64,000 bases of DNA from Hemileia vastatrix (taxonomy: Eukaryota > Basidiomycota > Pucciniomycetes > Pucciniales > Zaghouaniaceae), in NCBI GenBank assembly GCA_030280995.1, contig JASXTE010000064.1, positions 62,001 to 126,000 of the forward strand. The letters run 5' to 3'. Position 1 is the first letter of the stretch; each line of letters begins with the position of its first letter. The position numbers and the translations under genes were made by a program. Shown here in pieces: positions 26,301-41,300 of the stretch. The notes under the pieces were generated by a model. It was not told where the DNA came from and did not search any database. It was given only the letters and a program-made list of their open reading frames with translations.

Positions 26301-29300
26301 AGGAAAAGAGGAGACAGAGGAAGAGCCAAGAAAGTGAATGAAAGAATCACCCAGGGATCACAAGGTGGTAAGCTTGTTACAATAAGTCGTCAGAACAGAA
26401 TAGAACAGAATAGAACAGAGTAGAATAGAAGAGAACATGAGCAGCCGGACAAATAAAAGGTCACTTTGTGTCTTGTGGATATGGGAATGTCCAGTTGTTC
26501 TCACAAGTTGTCTCTTTTACTACCTTTTACTATTGGGTGACTTGAGTTTCTGTTTAAATTGTAACGGTTGTCATCACATGTCCATTCACTTATGGAAATT
26601 TACACCATGAATTTCCTTTTTCTTCCTTGAGACACTGTGGCCATCATTTTCCTTTGCCTTGTTGTTCATTCAACACACAACAACTGTGACCGATGCTGCT
26701 GAGGTTACCCTCGTATCCCTTGTAAATGACTCAGGGCGATCGAAAATTGTCTTTAACTCATCAACATGCAAATAGACTGATGTATCAACCGAGAAAGACA
26801 CTTCCTCTCATGCTTGCAAAGTATCGAGTGAACAAATAAAGAACATTTCACAACAAGCACATCCACTTGGTCACAAGGATGTCGAGAGACTCGAATAAGA
26901 GTACTTAGATTTGTAGGGGCCAAATTAAGTGTTGAACACAACTTTTTCTCAATATCATGTGGTCACAACATGAACACTTTGCACTGGCATTTTTGAACGA
27001 TATCAAATATTTTTAGAAGTTGTTGAGTGTTTATTTGTGTGCAGTTCATTTTGTACTGTACTTGTGTTTGTGTTGTGTTTGTAAATTGCCCAGAGATGTT
27101 CAACATAAATATCATGCGAACACCCGAGAACCAGCGACAAGCCGAGGTCAACGAACTAAATGTTGAGAGGAAAATGAATTTTACTTGTTCGCTTTTACTC
27201 TTTTTTATCCTCTCTTCTTCTTCTTTTGCCGCCCTGATAGTGCGCCTGTTTACACAAGAAAAGATACAAGAAAGAAAAGATGCGAGAAGAAGAAGAAATA
27301 GTATCAAAAATTTCACCTCGACGTTGTTGGGCGAGGAAAGTGTTGAAGTCACTCGATCCGTGGACTGAAGAAATTGACCTGACTCTCACTCGTCAGTGTG
27401 AATGACTGATGTGCACTTGTACCTGACTGGACTGACGTAAGGAAATGAACTACATCGACTATTCGGTGGACAGGATGAACCCTTCAAGAAGACTAAAGAA
27501 AGAACAAAAGAACACTTTGAAAACAAAAATGTGGACGACAGTAAGTCAATGGTTTGTTTGGCAAGGCTGTTTCTTGCATTATTTGCTTCTACTCATGATG
27601 CACCATCACGATGCAGGCTGCCACTTTGCAGTGCAAAGAGACAAAATACAAGAAGTGAAAGGAGTAAACTAAGTCACAGTTACAATTGCGAAAAGAGAAG
27701 CAGTCATTAGTGAATGTCTGACCTCATTACTCACACCGCACACCGAGGTCCATCAGCAGATGCAATTATGCCGACAAAGGCGAAAAGGGAAACAGCATTC
27801 AGTCTGGCACTTGTCGACAAGAAAAGGCAAAGAACAGAGGCACAAGAACAGCAGGAAAACAAGAAAAACAAGTGCGAGTTGTACTCGGACAAATGTCGGC
27901 ACAAGTGCCAAAAGGCACACCTCTGGGCCATGGACACGCTTGGACTTATCAAGCTGACCTCAGCTGATTGCTCGACAGCCTTTTGGTGTCTTCATCTCTT
28001 TTCTTCTTTTCTTCTTTTCCTCTCTCAATCCCTGACACATGCATGAGCGAAATGACGGACAAAAAAGCCCTTCGACTCGATCTACTTGATTTCCCTGATT
28101 CGCTCTTGCAACAACAAATAGCTCGATATTCAAGTGGCTCTCTTGCTGCTGAATTCAGTTGATTGGCCAGTCACGAGCTGATCCAAACCTCTGACCAACA
28201 ACTATCATGGTCATCTCTTCTTTCATTTTACCCAGTCACTGTTTTTTCATCAACAACTATTTTCTTGTCCTTCACTTGCTGCTACCACTTGGCTGTAAGA
28301 TATATGAGATATATAAGGCATACCTTACTCTACCAAGACCATTCATTATTGCGCATCAAATCTACTTGACAAGTGTTACCTTCACCTTCTTCTTTAAAAT
28401 TAACGCACGGTACATTTCGTTCTCTCAACTCTTCTAGTAAATGGCCAAAAGTTGAACCCATCAACAACATGGTCAACAAGTAACACAGACACACACACAC
28501 CAAAAGTGATCGCTGTCTCCTAATCATCAAGGTTCAATCTTACTTTATCCAATGTAACTCGTCGACTCTTTTGCCGAGACGATTATTCCAATTCACCCAT
28601 CGGAGCTTTAACTGTACGAGGTTACTTGTCACATGACAAAAAGAGAAATTGAGTGAAAACATCATTCACCAAGCCTTTTCTCAGGTGTAACATTTCCAGC
28701 TAAATGTTTCCTCTTTGAGGAAGAAGAACAAAGTGCTTTAGGTCATTTAAAGGTCACTCGCAAGTAAATTTTCACTGATGTTGACCGACTTCTCTTGTCT
28801 TTGTGACATTTGGTAAACGAATGAATTTCAACAGAACCGATTTTTCGAAATTGACGATTTGTAATTGAGTGTTGATTTTGAAATACTCCACAGTGTGATC
28901 AATTTGTCGATCGAAAATTACAATCATCACTCCTTCTGTAGAGAAGAGGAAAGACAGATGATTGTCTTTTCCACTGTCATGGTGAAAAGGATAGAATTGC
29001 AGGTGAAAGAACTGCAATCATCCGATTTGTTTATCGGACAAATTTACCGTTCAATTGTCAAGTTTGTCTTGATGCCATTAATTTACCGGGAAAAAAATAA
29101 ATCGTGTCGATAAATTCAGCATTAACAGGATCAAATCGATTTCAGCAGCATTAACTCTGATGGAGAGCACTTGTGAGAGGAGTATATTTTATTCCCTCAC
29201 CTGTCCACCATGACGAAGCATCGGATGGAGTTAAAGACATCGACAGTCATAACAGTTAGAGCATTGCATCTGTTCGAATTGGTCTTGTACTGTCTTGTAC

Positions 29301-32300
29301 TATCTTGTACTCTTGTACTCTTCTATTCTCTTATTCTCTTTTATTCTTATACTTGGTACTCCAAATTAATGTGAGCAGCAAGTTTGAACGTCGTGTGTAA
29401 TTACTTTAGTACACTTGCAGTGTAATTGCACTCATATACACATGCTAGTGGCAAGAAAGGGTAAAAAGGATTGAGAAAAGACCATGTGAATAGTCAGACT
29501 GTTTGGTCTACGGATAGACAAGTAGAATAGTTCTATTGTACCTCGAGTGAATTGGTGTGATGTGTTGTGGTAGCGACCTCGAATGTTCTAATTCCAGCAC
29601 ATCCATTCAATGTGAAGATGAGCGCAATATAAGGTCCAGTGGAATGGAGAAAACAGACAGATACAAAAGATTCAAAGACACAAAGATACAAAGATGCAAG
29701 TGATGAAGCTTTTTCCTGTTCGCTAGGCAATGCAATGTCCTACAATATACGATGGCCAGCATTTGGACCAATTGAAGAGGGTGAATATACTCGATTCAGC
29801 TGCAGCGAAGACACTGACTGATGACGAAGTTAAGGGTGATTACCATAAGAAGAAGTGAAAAGAATACATGTACAAGAAGAAAAAAAAGAGGCGAAAAAGG
29901 AGAGATTTGCCTTTTTTCTTTCTGCGTACGACAGTGAAGCTGCTCATCACATAAAATTGAAGAGCCCGAGAAAAAAGTTCAGCTAAAGCTAATAATGACA
30001 TAAATGAGAGTGCAACATTGTCACACTAATACAAAAGTGACAGGAACAATTGAATTGTCCTTTTGTCTATTCCACCATACACAGGGAGTTATTTGTCATC
30101 GAAAAGGCTTACCAGGGATGCGGATGAAGGAAAAGTATGGAGCAAAAGGGATGAGAGACGCCCTAAAGACTCCTAATACAAGACAAGGCTGTTCTTCCCA
30201 GTGAAAGGGCAGGGAAGAACGAAGAGGAAAAAGAAAGAATAGAGAGAAAAGAGAGACAGTGTATTACAGTGACTGTCGAATCGACTCATATTTGACAAAA
30301 TAATTCGACGAAAGGACAAACTACCAACTACAAACACGATTGCAACTCGCAAAAGTTCTAACTGAATTACTTCAAGTGTCAACATACTCTTTTTCACAAC
30401 AGAATGATGATGTTGATGATGATAATTTGGATGAGATAAAACGAAATAATTAACCATCAGAATAAATTATTAATTACATCAAACACGATGGAAAACATTA
30501 GCTCAAGACTGATCAACTTATAAGTTGAAAGTATTCAAATTATTTGCTCACTTGACTTGCATTTATATCAGGATCAATTGAATTGACTTCAATTCAATTG
30601 AAACAGAATAAAAGAAAATGCAAAAAGAAAGAGGAGTAAAATTTTGTCAGAGTACAATTGAATAAACAAATTCATTCATTCGATTGAATGCAGCGAAAGG
30701 TCAATCTGAGAAAGAAGGATAAAAAAAGAGACTTGAGATTTTGTGGTATCTTTTTCCTTCTTTTTACTTTGATGTTCTTTCTTCGTTTTTTCATTTTACT
30801 TTTTTATGCCTTCAGAGACTTGAGGACAAAAGGTGCAGAAGGAGATGATACCGAGAAACCGTCAGACTGGAGAAGATGCAGTATGTAGCATGGAAAATGT
30901 TGCATCCACATCCTCATCCTTATTGACTCCTCCTTCAGTGGAGTACTGAGTCACGTTTTATACTCTGGTGGTTTGGCCCTTCTTCCACTGGCTGCACTTT
31001 TAACGAGTAAAGTATACATGACTAGTGGAAAGCAGTCTATCAGTTAATTGCATTTGAATATAAAAGGCAAAAAGTGATGCGGATGAGAAAAAAGTGTTAC
31101 AAGGACTTTCCAATAGTATACATAGTATATGTGGTACACATCTGGTACATGTGGTATATTTGTACGACTATGTAACTTTTCTCTGCCTCCTTCGAATTAC
31201 TTAAATGCTTTGTCAGTATAAAAAACAGAAAGAGAACATCAAGTTATTTGGGACGACTTATCTGCTTGACAAATTCTTCCCGAATTCTCTGCAAATTCTA
31301 CTCAAATTCTACCTAAAATTCTCCTCCTTACAAGACTTTTCTTTGTCCCCTCGTCATTTTTACCTGAAGTCAGAGGAAACATTGACTGCAAGGAATTTGT
31401 TTGCAAGTTACAATCTATTCCCAGTGAAAAGAAAATTAGTATTTCTCAGCAAAAGAAACTCTGCCATTGAAGCGAAATGGACGAAAGTCTCTTCAAAGTC
31501 TCCAATGTTTGTATGGGCGGGTAAAAATTGCTGTATCTTCACCAAGTGAAAGAAGAACTCACAGTCGACTTTTCATCCTTGTTTAAAGACGGGATAAATT
31601 ATATGAGTATTTCATTTGCTCAAGTCTCTCACAGATCTGTTTAATTTGCCGTTATAGAAGAAACAGTCGGGGATTATTTCAATCGATTGTCATACAGCGA
31701 GAGAGCAAACTGTTTGTCTGGTGATATTACCTTTTACTCGGCCAATGGAAGGTGAATCACCATTCACCATTCACTGGGGAGATATTCAATGAAGATTTTC
31801 CTAATATCGAGATAATGTCGGTATTTGCTTTAATCTGACTGTGGGTTCTCATTTGGTCTTGTCTGTGAGTATTTTTTTCTATGCAGATTGGACCTTTAAT
31901 TTTTCATGCAAAATGAACTACCATGCATAAAATAAGCATTTGTCAAGTACCAGCTGCAATGAATAGCGAATGTAAATAACAGTTGACGAAGTGAATTGTA
32001 GACTAAACCAAGTGGATGGACAGAAAAGAAATAAGGGGACAATGAATGAATGAATGAATGAATGAATGAATGAGTTGAAGAAGGAGACACTTTTTCTCTC
32101 TACTTCTGGTCCTTGTGAGTTTGGATCAATTGAGTTATGGGATTGAATGATTCTCCATCCACATCTTTCTTCTCCTCTTCGAGGCATATCTTGGAGGTGA
32201 ACAGTGAAGAAGAATCTCGAATCTCCAAGTTCAGGCCTTTACTCGTTCATCCGCTCACAAACTCACAGATCCAGATGCAAGAACTTTGTACTGGACTGTG

Positions 32301-35300
32301 TGAGTGAGGAGGATTTAATCACTTGTGTTACAAAGTGGATTCAATGAAACTCAGAATGAATGACCTCGCACTGCATCGATGAGAGCATCAATCAAACAAC
32401 CTCTTCTCTCCATTTGTGTCTCTTTTTCTTTCTTTCTTTTGCTTCGGATTTGTTTCTCTTTCTGTTCCTTCAATCAAATGCCTGCCAACGACGAATTGCT
32501 TCTTTCTTTCTCTCTTTTTCTCTGCCTGATGTCTTTTTCTCTCCCTCCGATGTCTCATCTGGATGTCTGCTTGTCTGTATATCTACATGTCTGAGTGTCT
32601 GCATACCTAAAACTTGCATGTTGAAAAGAACTCGTGTAATAGTGCCGATAAAGTAAAAAAAAATATCACCAGCGACACTGGAAATAAAATTTTTGTCAAT
32701 AGCAAAGACGAAAATGTGTACAGACACATGCAATAGAACAATTGATCGTGTTACACGGAAAATAAAATTAAGTAAACTCACAAGTTTGCAAATGCACCTT
32801 GGTTGAAAAAGTAAAAGAAGTAAAATGGAGTAAAAGAAATAAAATAAGACAAAAAAAATAAAAAAAATCAATAAAATTATCTTACAAATTATTCTCAGTT
32901 GGATAATTTCTTTCATTCATGGTCATTTACGATAATTGATTTTTACATTGTACTTTCATTGATCATTTTGACCAGGAACTAAGTACTTCGTACCTCGGCA
33001 GGGGTTGTGAGTGATTGTGAGTGACCTGAGGTTTAACAATTTAACAATTTACCTCACACCGAGTTGTGTTTAGCAGTTACAATCCTGTTAGTATGTTAGT
33101 CTGTCAGTCTGTTAGTCTGTTAGCTGTTGTCTGGCTGATGAAGAAAGTGTATCACTTGAAAATGGCGTGCAAAGGAAAATTTAACTCTTCACAGTTTTTC
33201 ACAGTTCACAAAAAGAGCAAAATATAAAAGGACAATGGAAAGTACAAAGTGAGAGATAGGAAATTTCAGGACGAAATATGACTCCAGTTCACGTGATCAC
33301 AGGTGCACAGGGTTATGAAAGTACGTGCAGGGAAAACTCGATGCGGTTGAAGTGGGGTTGAAAATTCGACGGAAATAACTGCCTGAGTACAATGTAACCT
33401 TTTCTTTGTCATATTTAGTACTGTGAGAAATAAGCGAGTGCACTTATGCCACCGACACTCCATTGGCCCTTCGACATTGTCCACCCCTGTCACAGGCCAG
33501 TCAAATTGGACACAATTACAAACTCCCTGGCAATTTTGTCGCTACAGACAATTTTATCAGTCTTCCAGTCATCTAGTCTCTGGTCTTCACTTTTGTCACT
33601 CACTCTCTCTTTCTACTCACCAATTAGATTGTGTTGCACTGAATTACCCGTACATTTCACCCCTGGACCAAAAGTCATTATTAAAAGTTCATCAATCAAT
33701 TGATAGAAGCAAAAGACACACATCTGTCCTGACCAAATATTCGAGTGTAATTAAGCTTGACGATTTCAATTGAACACTCATGTAATAATATCAATTGTAT
33801 CAATTGTATCAACTTTCACCTTGTCACACTGAATACAAAACAACTTTGCAAGATAAATTAAAAACGTTGATTGGTAAAATGACGAAGAGACAAGCTAATT
33901 GAATACACTGAATAGTCAATTGCAATATTTTTCCTCGATTCACATTGAGACACGACAATTCATTCGGCCTATATGGAAGATAAAGTGCAAAGTACAAAAA
34001 GAATGAAATGGTAAAATTTGAAATATTAAACTAAATTATTTCACTGAGTGTCACGAGGTTTGATGTCGTAATTGGCATTTGAATTTCAAATGTTTCCTCC
34101 ATCTTTTCGATGATTGACAAATTTGAATGGAGCACATTTACAAGGGACAATAAAGTGAGGCAAAATGAATGGAAGAACTTGAACAGAATGAACATTCAAC
34201 ATCAGCACAAGCAGTTGAGCACAATTCAATGTGTTTGTATCATCTGTAAAAAGAGCAATTGGATGAAGTTGCAGTTAAAATTCGACCACAGGCTGATGAA
34301 AGTGAGAATTTTTTACCCATTTTCTCCTGAATTGAAATGAGGACAACGAACAGCAAGTCAAGTCAGATGATTCAAATTGCATCCTGCGACATAGTACACT
34401 CGATTGAATGAAGGTAACTTTCAGTTTAATGGACTTTGGCGAAAGACCATGTTTAACATGCGGCAGTCTTTTGATCAACTGCATTTGCTGCAGGACCTTC
34501 AAATACATTTGAAAGATGAGAAGAAGCGATTGCCAATCACATTCAACCGTCTAAGCTCGAGTGTTGCTTCTACTTATACAGACTAATCTGACATGTCTCT
34601 CTTTCTTTCTCTCCCGATCGAGTTTACACCACACAAGACTCATTTCACCGGGAGCAACTCTACACAAGGATGCTTTCAACTTGAAAGAATTTCAAAGCAA
34701 GTGCTGTTTTTCAATCTCAACACAGTCAAGACTAACTTCACCCTTTTCAACTGTGACTCAATCAAGTTAAATTTGTTCAAAAAAGAAGCATAATGTCGAA
34801 CAACCAACTCAATGAGCGAGAAACAGTTGTGTGACCTTTGTTCTAGAAGCTGAGGTTCTGTCTGAAGTTTTTTGTTCGTCTGTCAGATGAATTACAAAAA
34901 AAAAGAAACAAAATATTCACAATTCAAATAGACTTAACTGTAAACCTACTCAGGTAGAAGGTGTCTAGTTAAGTTGAATTTTTTTACACTTGCTAACCGA
35001 AGTCAGGTGTTACTGCTGAATAAATAATGAAAAAAAGAAGCAAAAGTAAGAAGAGATACAGACAAGAAAAGGGAAAAAAATATTCAAATAAGTTCAGAGA
35101 TGAGTGAGTGTGAGAGGTTGGAAAAGAGAAGAAAAAAAATGTTCCAGAGTTAACCGAGTTAAATCTTCTCTAATGTCAACCGAAGGGTAACATGGCGGAT
35201 AAAAAAAGGAAATTTCCACTTTGAAGCGAGTAGAAAGAGAGGGACCAACTAATTGACAAAAGGGAAAAAAGGAAAAAGGAAAAAAGAAAAAAGAAAAAAG

Positions 35301-38300
35301 AAAAAAAAAGTACAAGAGTAAAGAATAAGAAATCATTTGGCAAAAGGAAGGGAAAAGAACGAAATAGAAGAAGAAGAAAGAAAAGAATGAGAACTGTTCT
35401 CTGATAGCTGAGGAGGAAATTGCGACTGAGATCGGACGTGAGAGTCGAAATGATTCCTTGATAAATGAGAAAAGAAAAGGTTAGTGAGAGCGAGAAGAGA
35501 AATAAAAAGAATAGAGAAGAAGAGAAAAGAAAAGAAAAGAAAAAAGGAACAAATTTTCAGCCCCTAGGATGCGGATGGAGAAAGATTCATTGAGAACATC
35601 CGGGTGCTTCACTTTTGACTCTCCATCGAGTCTGTCGGCCAAGTCGATTGGACTAAAGTACCCGAAGCACTGAAAGGGCTGAAATGTCTGAAATGTCTGA
35701 AAGATTTGAAAAGACTCACACAACTGAAAGCAGTAAAAGGCCAAACAGTCCACAATGGACAGTTGAGAGTCAAAACACGACTTGGCCCTCTTCTTTCTTT
35801 CATCTCTCTTTCTTCTCACTCCAAGTGTTATGGAGGATGAAGAAAGAGACCCGGCAAAAGAGACCTGAATACAACTTTCGTCTTAATATTACAAGTGTTA
35901 CCCTTTGACAACTTTGACTCGAATAGATATGCACTTTTCACACACATAACATTGGATCGAGTGAGTTGAGTAAACACGTAAATTACTTCCTTTAACACTG
36001 CTTGTGAATGTAAAGTCACAACGTTTTTCTCCCTCCACCGAATTGCAGAAGGTCTTTTTTTCTCTTTCTCTTTCTCTTTCTCTTTTTTTCCTTTGCTCGT
36101 TTTTTCTCCGTTTTTTCCCTATTTTTATCCTGCTTTCTCAGCTGGGAAAGGACCAACGAGGCCAATTGTTCATTTGGAGGGAAGACGACGAGCAGCAGAT
36201 ATAAAGAGGTGAAAAAAAATAAATTGAGTTACTCACAGGGTGGAAAAAACAATTGACTGTTTATTTTTTGCACAGAGAAAATAAAAAGGGTCAAAATAGT
36301 TGTTGAAAGAGTTGTTGGAAGAAGCGTAAAAAATAAACCGAGGAAAAAGTGAACTCAACCGATGGCCAGTGTGTATATACAGAGTGATGAAGTTAGGACA
36401 AAAATAGGCACGAGTGACCAGCGGTCAAGTGAAAGTTGGAATGGTAATCGGCGGGTACATGCTTCAATGCATATTTGGTCAGTTCTTGTGTGTTGGCTCG
36501 AATATGTGTGTGTATGTGTGCATGTGTGTGTGTGAGGAGAGTGATGAAAGAGAAGATGAGACGATGACTTTTTTTCTCTTCTCTTCTCTTCTCTCTCCTT
36601 TTCTCTCCTTTTTTCTCCTTTTCTACTCAGTGTATTTCCTATTATGCCCTGAGTGTACCTGGTGGATAATACAAGCATTGTTCAAGAGTCAAAATATGAT
36701 AGAAAAAGATAAAAGAGAAGAGCCAAGGCAACGTTCTCATTTTTGGCCAGAAAATCGAACTGATGGATCGAGAAGACCACTAGAACTTTTTCTTCTGTGA
36801 AAGAACAGAACGGTTCGATCGATCGGTAAGATTTTCATCTTTCCCTTTCCGCGTGATATAAGATGAAGCAGAGAAGAAAGAAAAGAAAGAAAGAGAAGAA
36901 AGAAAGAGAAGAAAGAATAAGAAGAAGAAAAGAAAGAAAGATGTGAAAGAAAGTACAGAAAAGAAGTAGAATAGAAAAAATAAAGAGAAAGTCTCGCTGC
37001 TGCAACTTCGGTGGCTCAAGTGGACTTACTAGAGGAAAAATAGAATTCCAGAGACACAAACGTGAAACAACTAAGTATTTTCGTGTGTGTGTGTGTGTGT
37101 GTACGTTAACACCTGTCAAACGGGCCATTTTTGACCTTTTCTACTTTTCCCTTTAACTCTTCTTTAACTCTTCTCTAGTCTTGTCCAGTGACGAGTGAAG
37201 CCGTAAAAGTGTCAAGTCATTTGAATTGAATGTCGATTGAAGTACAGTAAAGATCATCATCTTCCATTCCTTCACCACAGAGAGGCATTGACGAATGTTG
37301 CAAAAGAACCTTTTGCAGGTCAAGCCAGTCAATCAAAAGAACATTCAACAAGGAACTCACTTTCCTCTGATAAAAGTCAAATAAGGAAGAAATAAAAGAG
37401 AGGAAACAAAACAACCGAAAAGGAAATCAGACCGTGTAATACAATGTAAGCTGGTGTCATCGTGACTGATTTGTGTTTTCGCTAAGAAGCAAGTGGCCAT
37501 AGTGTGTGACGAGAATGCTGATGGAAGAATGAAAGAATGGAACAATGGAAATATGGACTTATGGACTCGCGAACTGGTGGACATATGGCCCCAGTTAAAG
37601 TAGAACCAGAATACAGTCGTTTCAGGATGAACTTTGCACCGAGTGGAGTGATGAGGTTGAGGGTAGATCATCACAACGATCATCATAATAATGGTCATCG
37701 AGTAAGAGCGAAGGAAAAGAAACAGTTGCAGCCAGTTTAGGTAATGGTCAGTGTGTGTCCATTCATATGTACACTTGAGTATGAATCCTGTGTGGATGTG
37801 TAATAACGGGGAGGAAGAGAAGAAAAGGTCGCTTCCCCCATTTTGCCTTCTTCATCCTTGTCAGGGAGGAGGAGGAGAAGAGACAATCAGAGCGAGGAAA
37901 AAACGAAGCAAAACAACTAGTTACCTCTGTACTCGCTGTTCTTGCTGAACTCGCTGAACTTTCTGTTCTTTCAGTTCTTTCCGTTATTTCTTTTCCTCGT
38001 CTGCCTTTTTCTCTCTTTTTCTCCCTCCCTGTTGGTTCACTTGTCTCTGTGCCTGTGTATTGTCTTTATTCTCTTCATTCTCCTCATTCTCTTCATTCTC
38101 TGTATGCTTATCACTCGCGCGTAAAAAGAACAATAAAAGAATTCCGAAGCAAAGACAAATACAACAAATGGTTGAATGCTGTGGCCTTCTGTTCATTCAT
38201 TCATTCACGTGCTGGACCTTTTTTATCTGCAGTCCATTTGCACTTGGTGGTAACAATTAGTGTCACCCAAACACCCTGGTAACCACGTCGAGTTAAATTT

Positions 38301-41300
38301 TAAACTCAACTCGGCGTGAATCACAGTCTCAAGAGAAGTTGTCTTTCTTCAACTTTCGAACAAATGACTCGATCGTAATTGCAGCTACTCAGGTTGTCAA
38401 TTGATTGGGAGTAAAAGAAGTAAAAGAGGAAAAAGAGTGAACAAGAAGAAAAAGAAACCAGAAAAACCACTAGCAACACGAAAATTTAAAATGAAAAAGA
38501 AAGAAGTTGTGAAATGTGCCCGTCAAATGAAATAAGAGGAAAAAAAGGCAAAAAGGTATTTCCAAGTGACAGGGAGAAAATGAGAAAGCAAGAAAACGAG
38601 TAAACCAACTGACAAATCAAAAATGAAATGCAGTGCAGGTCAATCAGCGAGATGTACTTTTGCACCTTCTTTTCACATTTTCAGTCGGTCTTTCTTTTAA
38701 TTAACTAAAAGCCCACATTAAAGCCAGGCTAGAGAAACAGTGTGGCTCTGTATCTTGATGCTTGATGCTTGATGCTTGATGCGGGTGATGAGGAGAGAGA
38801 AGAAAGAAAAGAAAGAGAATGAGAGCCTGTGGAAAAGCTAAGTGACAGGACGAAGGAAGAAGAAAAAGAGAAAAAAATAAAAGCAGCGAAATAAGAAGGA
38901 AGAAAGAAAGAAGAAAAAGAAAGAAAAAGAAAGAAGGGATTCTCCAACGAAATTAACTTTTACCCTGGACTGCCATTCAATCTTAGTCGTCAGTACAGTG
39001 GCAAGGAAAGAAAGAAAGACAAAAAATAAGAAAAATCAAGAAAATCAAGAAAATCAGCAGCCACAGCAAGCAAAAAGGCCAGACCATGTGCCACTGTCAA
39101 TGTAAACAAGTGAAAATGGTCCAACAACAAGCAGAGAGAGAGAGAAGATGGAGAAAAAGGAAAAATAAAAGCACCTGCATGTGATTACGAGTGTAACTGC
39201 TGGTCCTTCTTGTCTTTTTTCTCTCTCCTCTTTTCTCGTCTTGTCCTTGTCGACTTTGCTGATGACCAGTTTGGAAATAACACACGTGCACACATACGCT
39301 GTAAGTGTCTTTTCATCACCATCTGCTATTAATGTAATATTGTACTTGATTCAGCTTCACACTGGCTCACTGACAGCAAACACGACAAAGAGGAAGGGCA
39401 TTGGTCATCCAAACTCAATTTGATCAAAGATTGGCCCCAAGTCCAGTCCCTTGCTTTGCCCCTCGCCATCGAGTGAGTCCTCTGACTCACTGGATTTCGA
39501 TCGCCTCATCCACATCATCCTCATCATCCACGTCTTCCAAGCCTGGCTTTGTGCACTTTTCCTTTTCTAATAAGCAACAACCGACCCAGTGATTCTCTCT
39601 TCCAATAGTTGACCAGTTCTTTCCATTCTCCGGGTCACATTGGACCTTCTTTGTAGGAAAAGATCAACGGACTCGGTCTTCTTGGTAAACACATTCACAT
39701 CGGTAGAACCACTCAAGAGAAAAGATATCTCGATCTGTTCCTCAGTCACCGGTAAACAAGTACCACAAAGTAAGGTGAGTGGGTGTTGGATGAAACTATC
39801 ATCGCAAAGACTGACAGAATTGAGCTTTGGTGGAGTAGACATTCATCGGTATCTTTATCTGAGTATATTTTTTTCTTTATTTCTTTTTTTCTTTTTTTCT
39901 TTCCCTCCTTCAAATGTATCACTCCTCGAGTGCATGCACTTTGCAAGTTCAACTCGTAACTTCTCCTTTTGGCCTCTCAATGGTCTGTTCACCGTGAAGG
40001 GCGACGAGAATAATGGAAATACAAGAACCAGGGCAAGAACCTGGTCAGACTTGTAGTCGACGGATAGAAGTAACCTGAGTAAATCTTTGTGAGCTGGAGG
40101 ATGAAAAAATCTGTATTCATTTTGTTTCCATTGAATTGTCTTTCTATTCTTTTGTCTTTCGTCTTTTTATCCTCGAGTTGTTTCTATTTCAGTCGATCAT
40201 TTTATTCCTTGTCTTTTCTTGCTTTTGTGACACCAAGCTTAACTGTTCTCCCAAATTTGGCAGGTGAATTGAGGGAACATAAAGAACTTGCTTATTTTGT
40301 AACCAGGGAAACCAAGAAAGTAAAAAAAACGAACAAAAGAACAAAAAAAATGGAGAAGAAAATTGAATTCATTTGCAAAATGAAAAGCAAAATGAAAAGA
40401 CAGAGAGATAAAAACAATAAGTTGATGAGAAATTGCTCAAAGTTCCCTTGTAAATTCGATTGACAAACAGTGAGGTTTGACTACTGATGTTTGTCCTAGA
40501 ACAAAGAGAGCGAGAGAGAGAGAGAGAGAGAGAGACATCCAAAGAACCATTTGCAACCTTACAAAGTCTAAGCAGTTGCAAGAGTTACGAGAGTTACGAG
40601 AGTTGGAAGAGAAGCAAAGCATCAACCATCGAAGCTGAGACAAACAAAAGTCAATATTCATCCTTGTGTCCGGCTTAGTCTCTGTGTCCACATCGCTCTG
40701 GGCTCAAAGTGTCAGTAAAACGGACTCTCGAGTTTTGCTTGACTAAGTCGACAGTGCGAGTCCAGATGGACCATTCTTTAGACCAATTCTGCAGTCCACA
40801 TGCAAACAAAGTCAAGAAAAGCACATCTCAAGGATAACTTTTGTCCCCACAGTGGGAAGTAATTTTTTCTGTTTCCTTTTTTTCTTCTTTTTTTTCCTTT
40901 TTTTGCTTCTTCTCTTCCTTTGAACTCTGCAAAATGGAGCGTCATATTGGTTCACCTTATGCAAATAGAAAGGAGAAAATATGAAAAAAAGGCCGACTGA
41001 TGAGGACCAGGAGCACCGGAAATGGAATCAAGTACCGAATTTGGGTTGTAAGCTGTTCTCTCTCTCTCTTTTTCTTACTTTGTTCATCGCGTGAGGTATC
41101 GAATATACCGAGTGGCTTAAATTGTGCATATGCAGAGTTAGCCTTTTGCCTTATTGAACTTTCCACTCCTTAAATGGTTCTATATGTGTTCTCATCGTCA
41201 GACAAACCTGGCTTCACTTGTTCAGGGAGAACAGAGTCTTTTGCAACTTCTCCAACTTCTCTGACTTATCCAGCTCCTCTTGCTTCTTCAGCTCATACAC

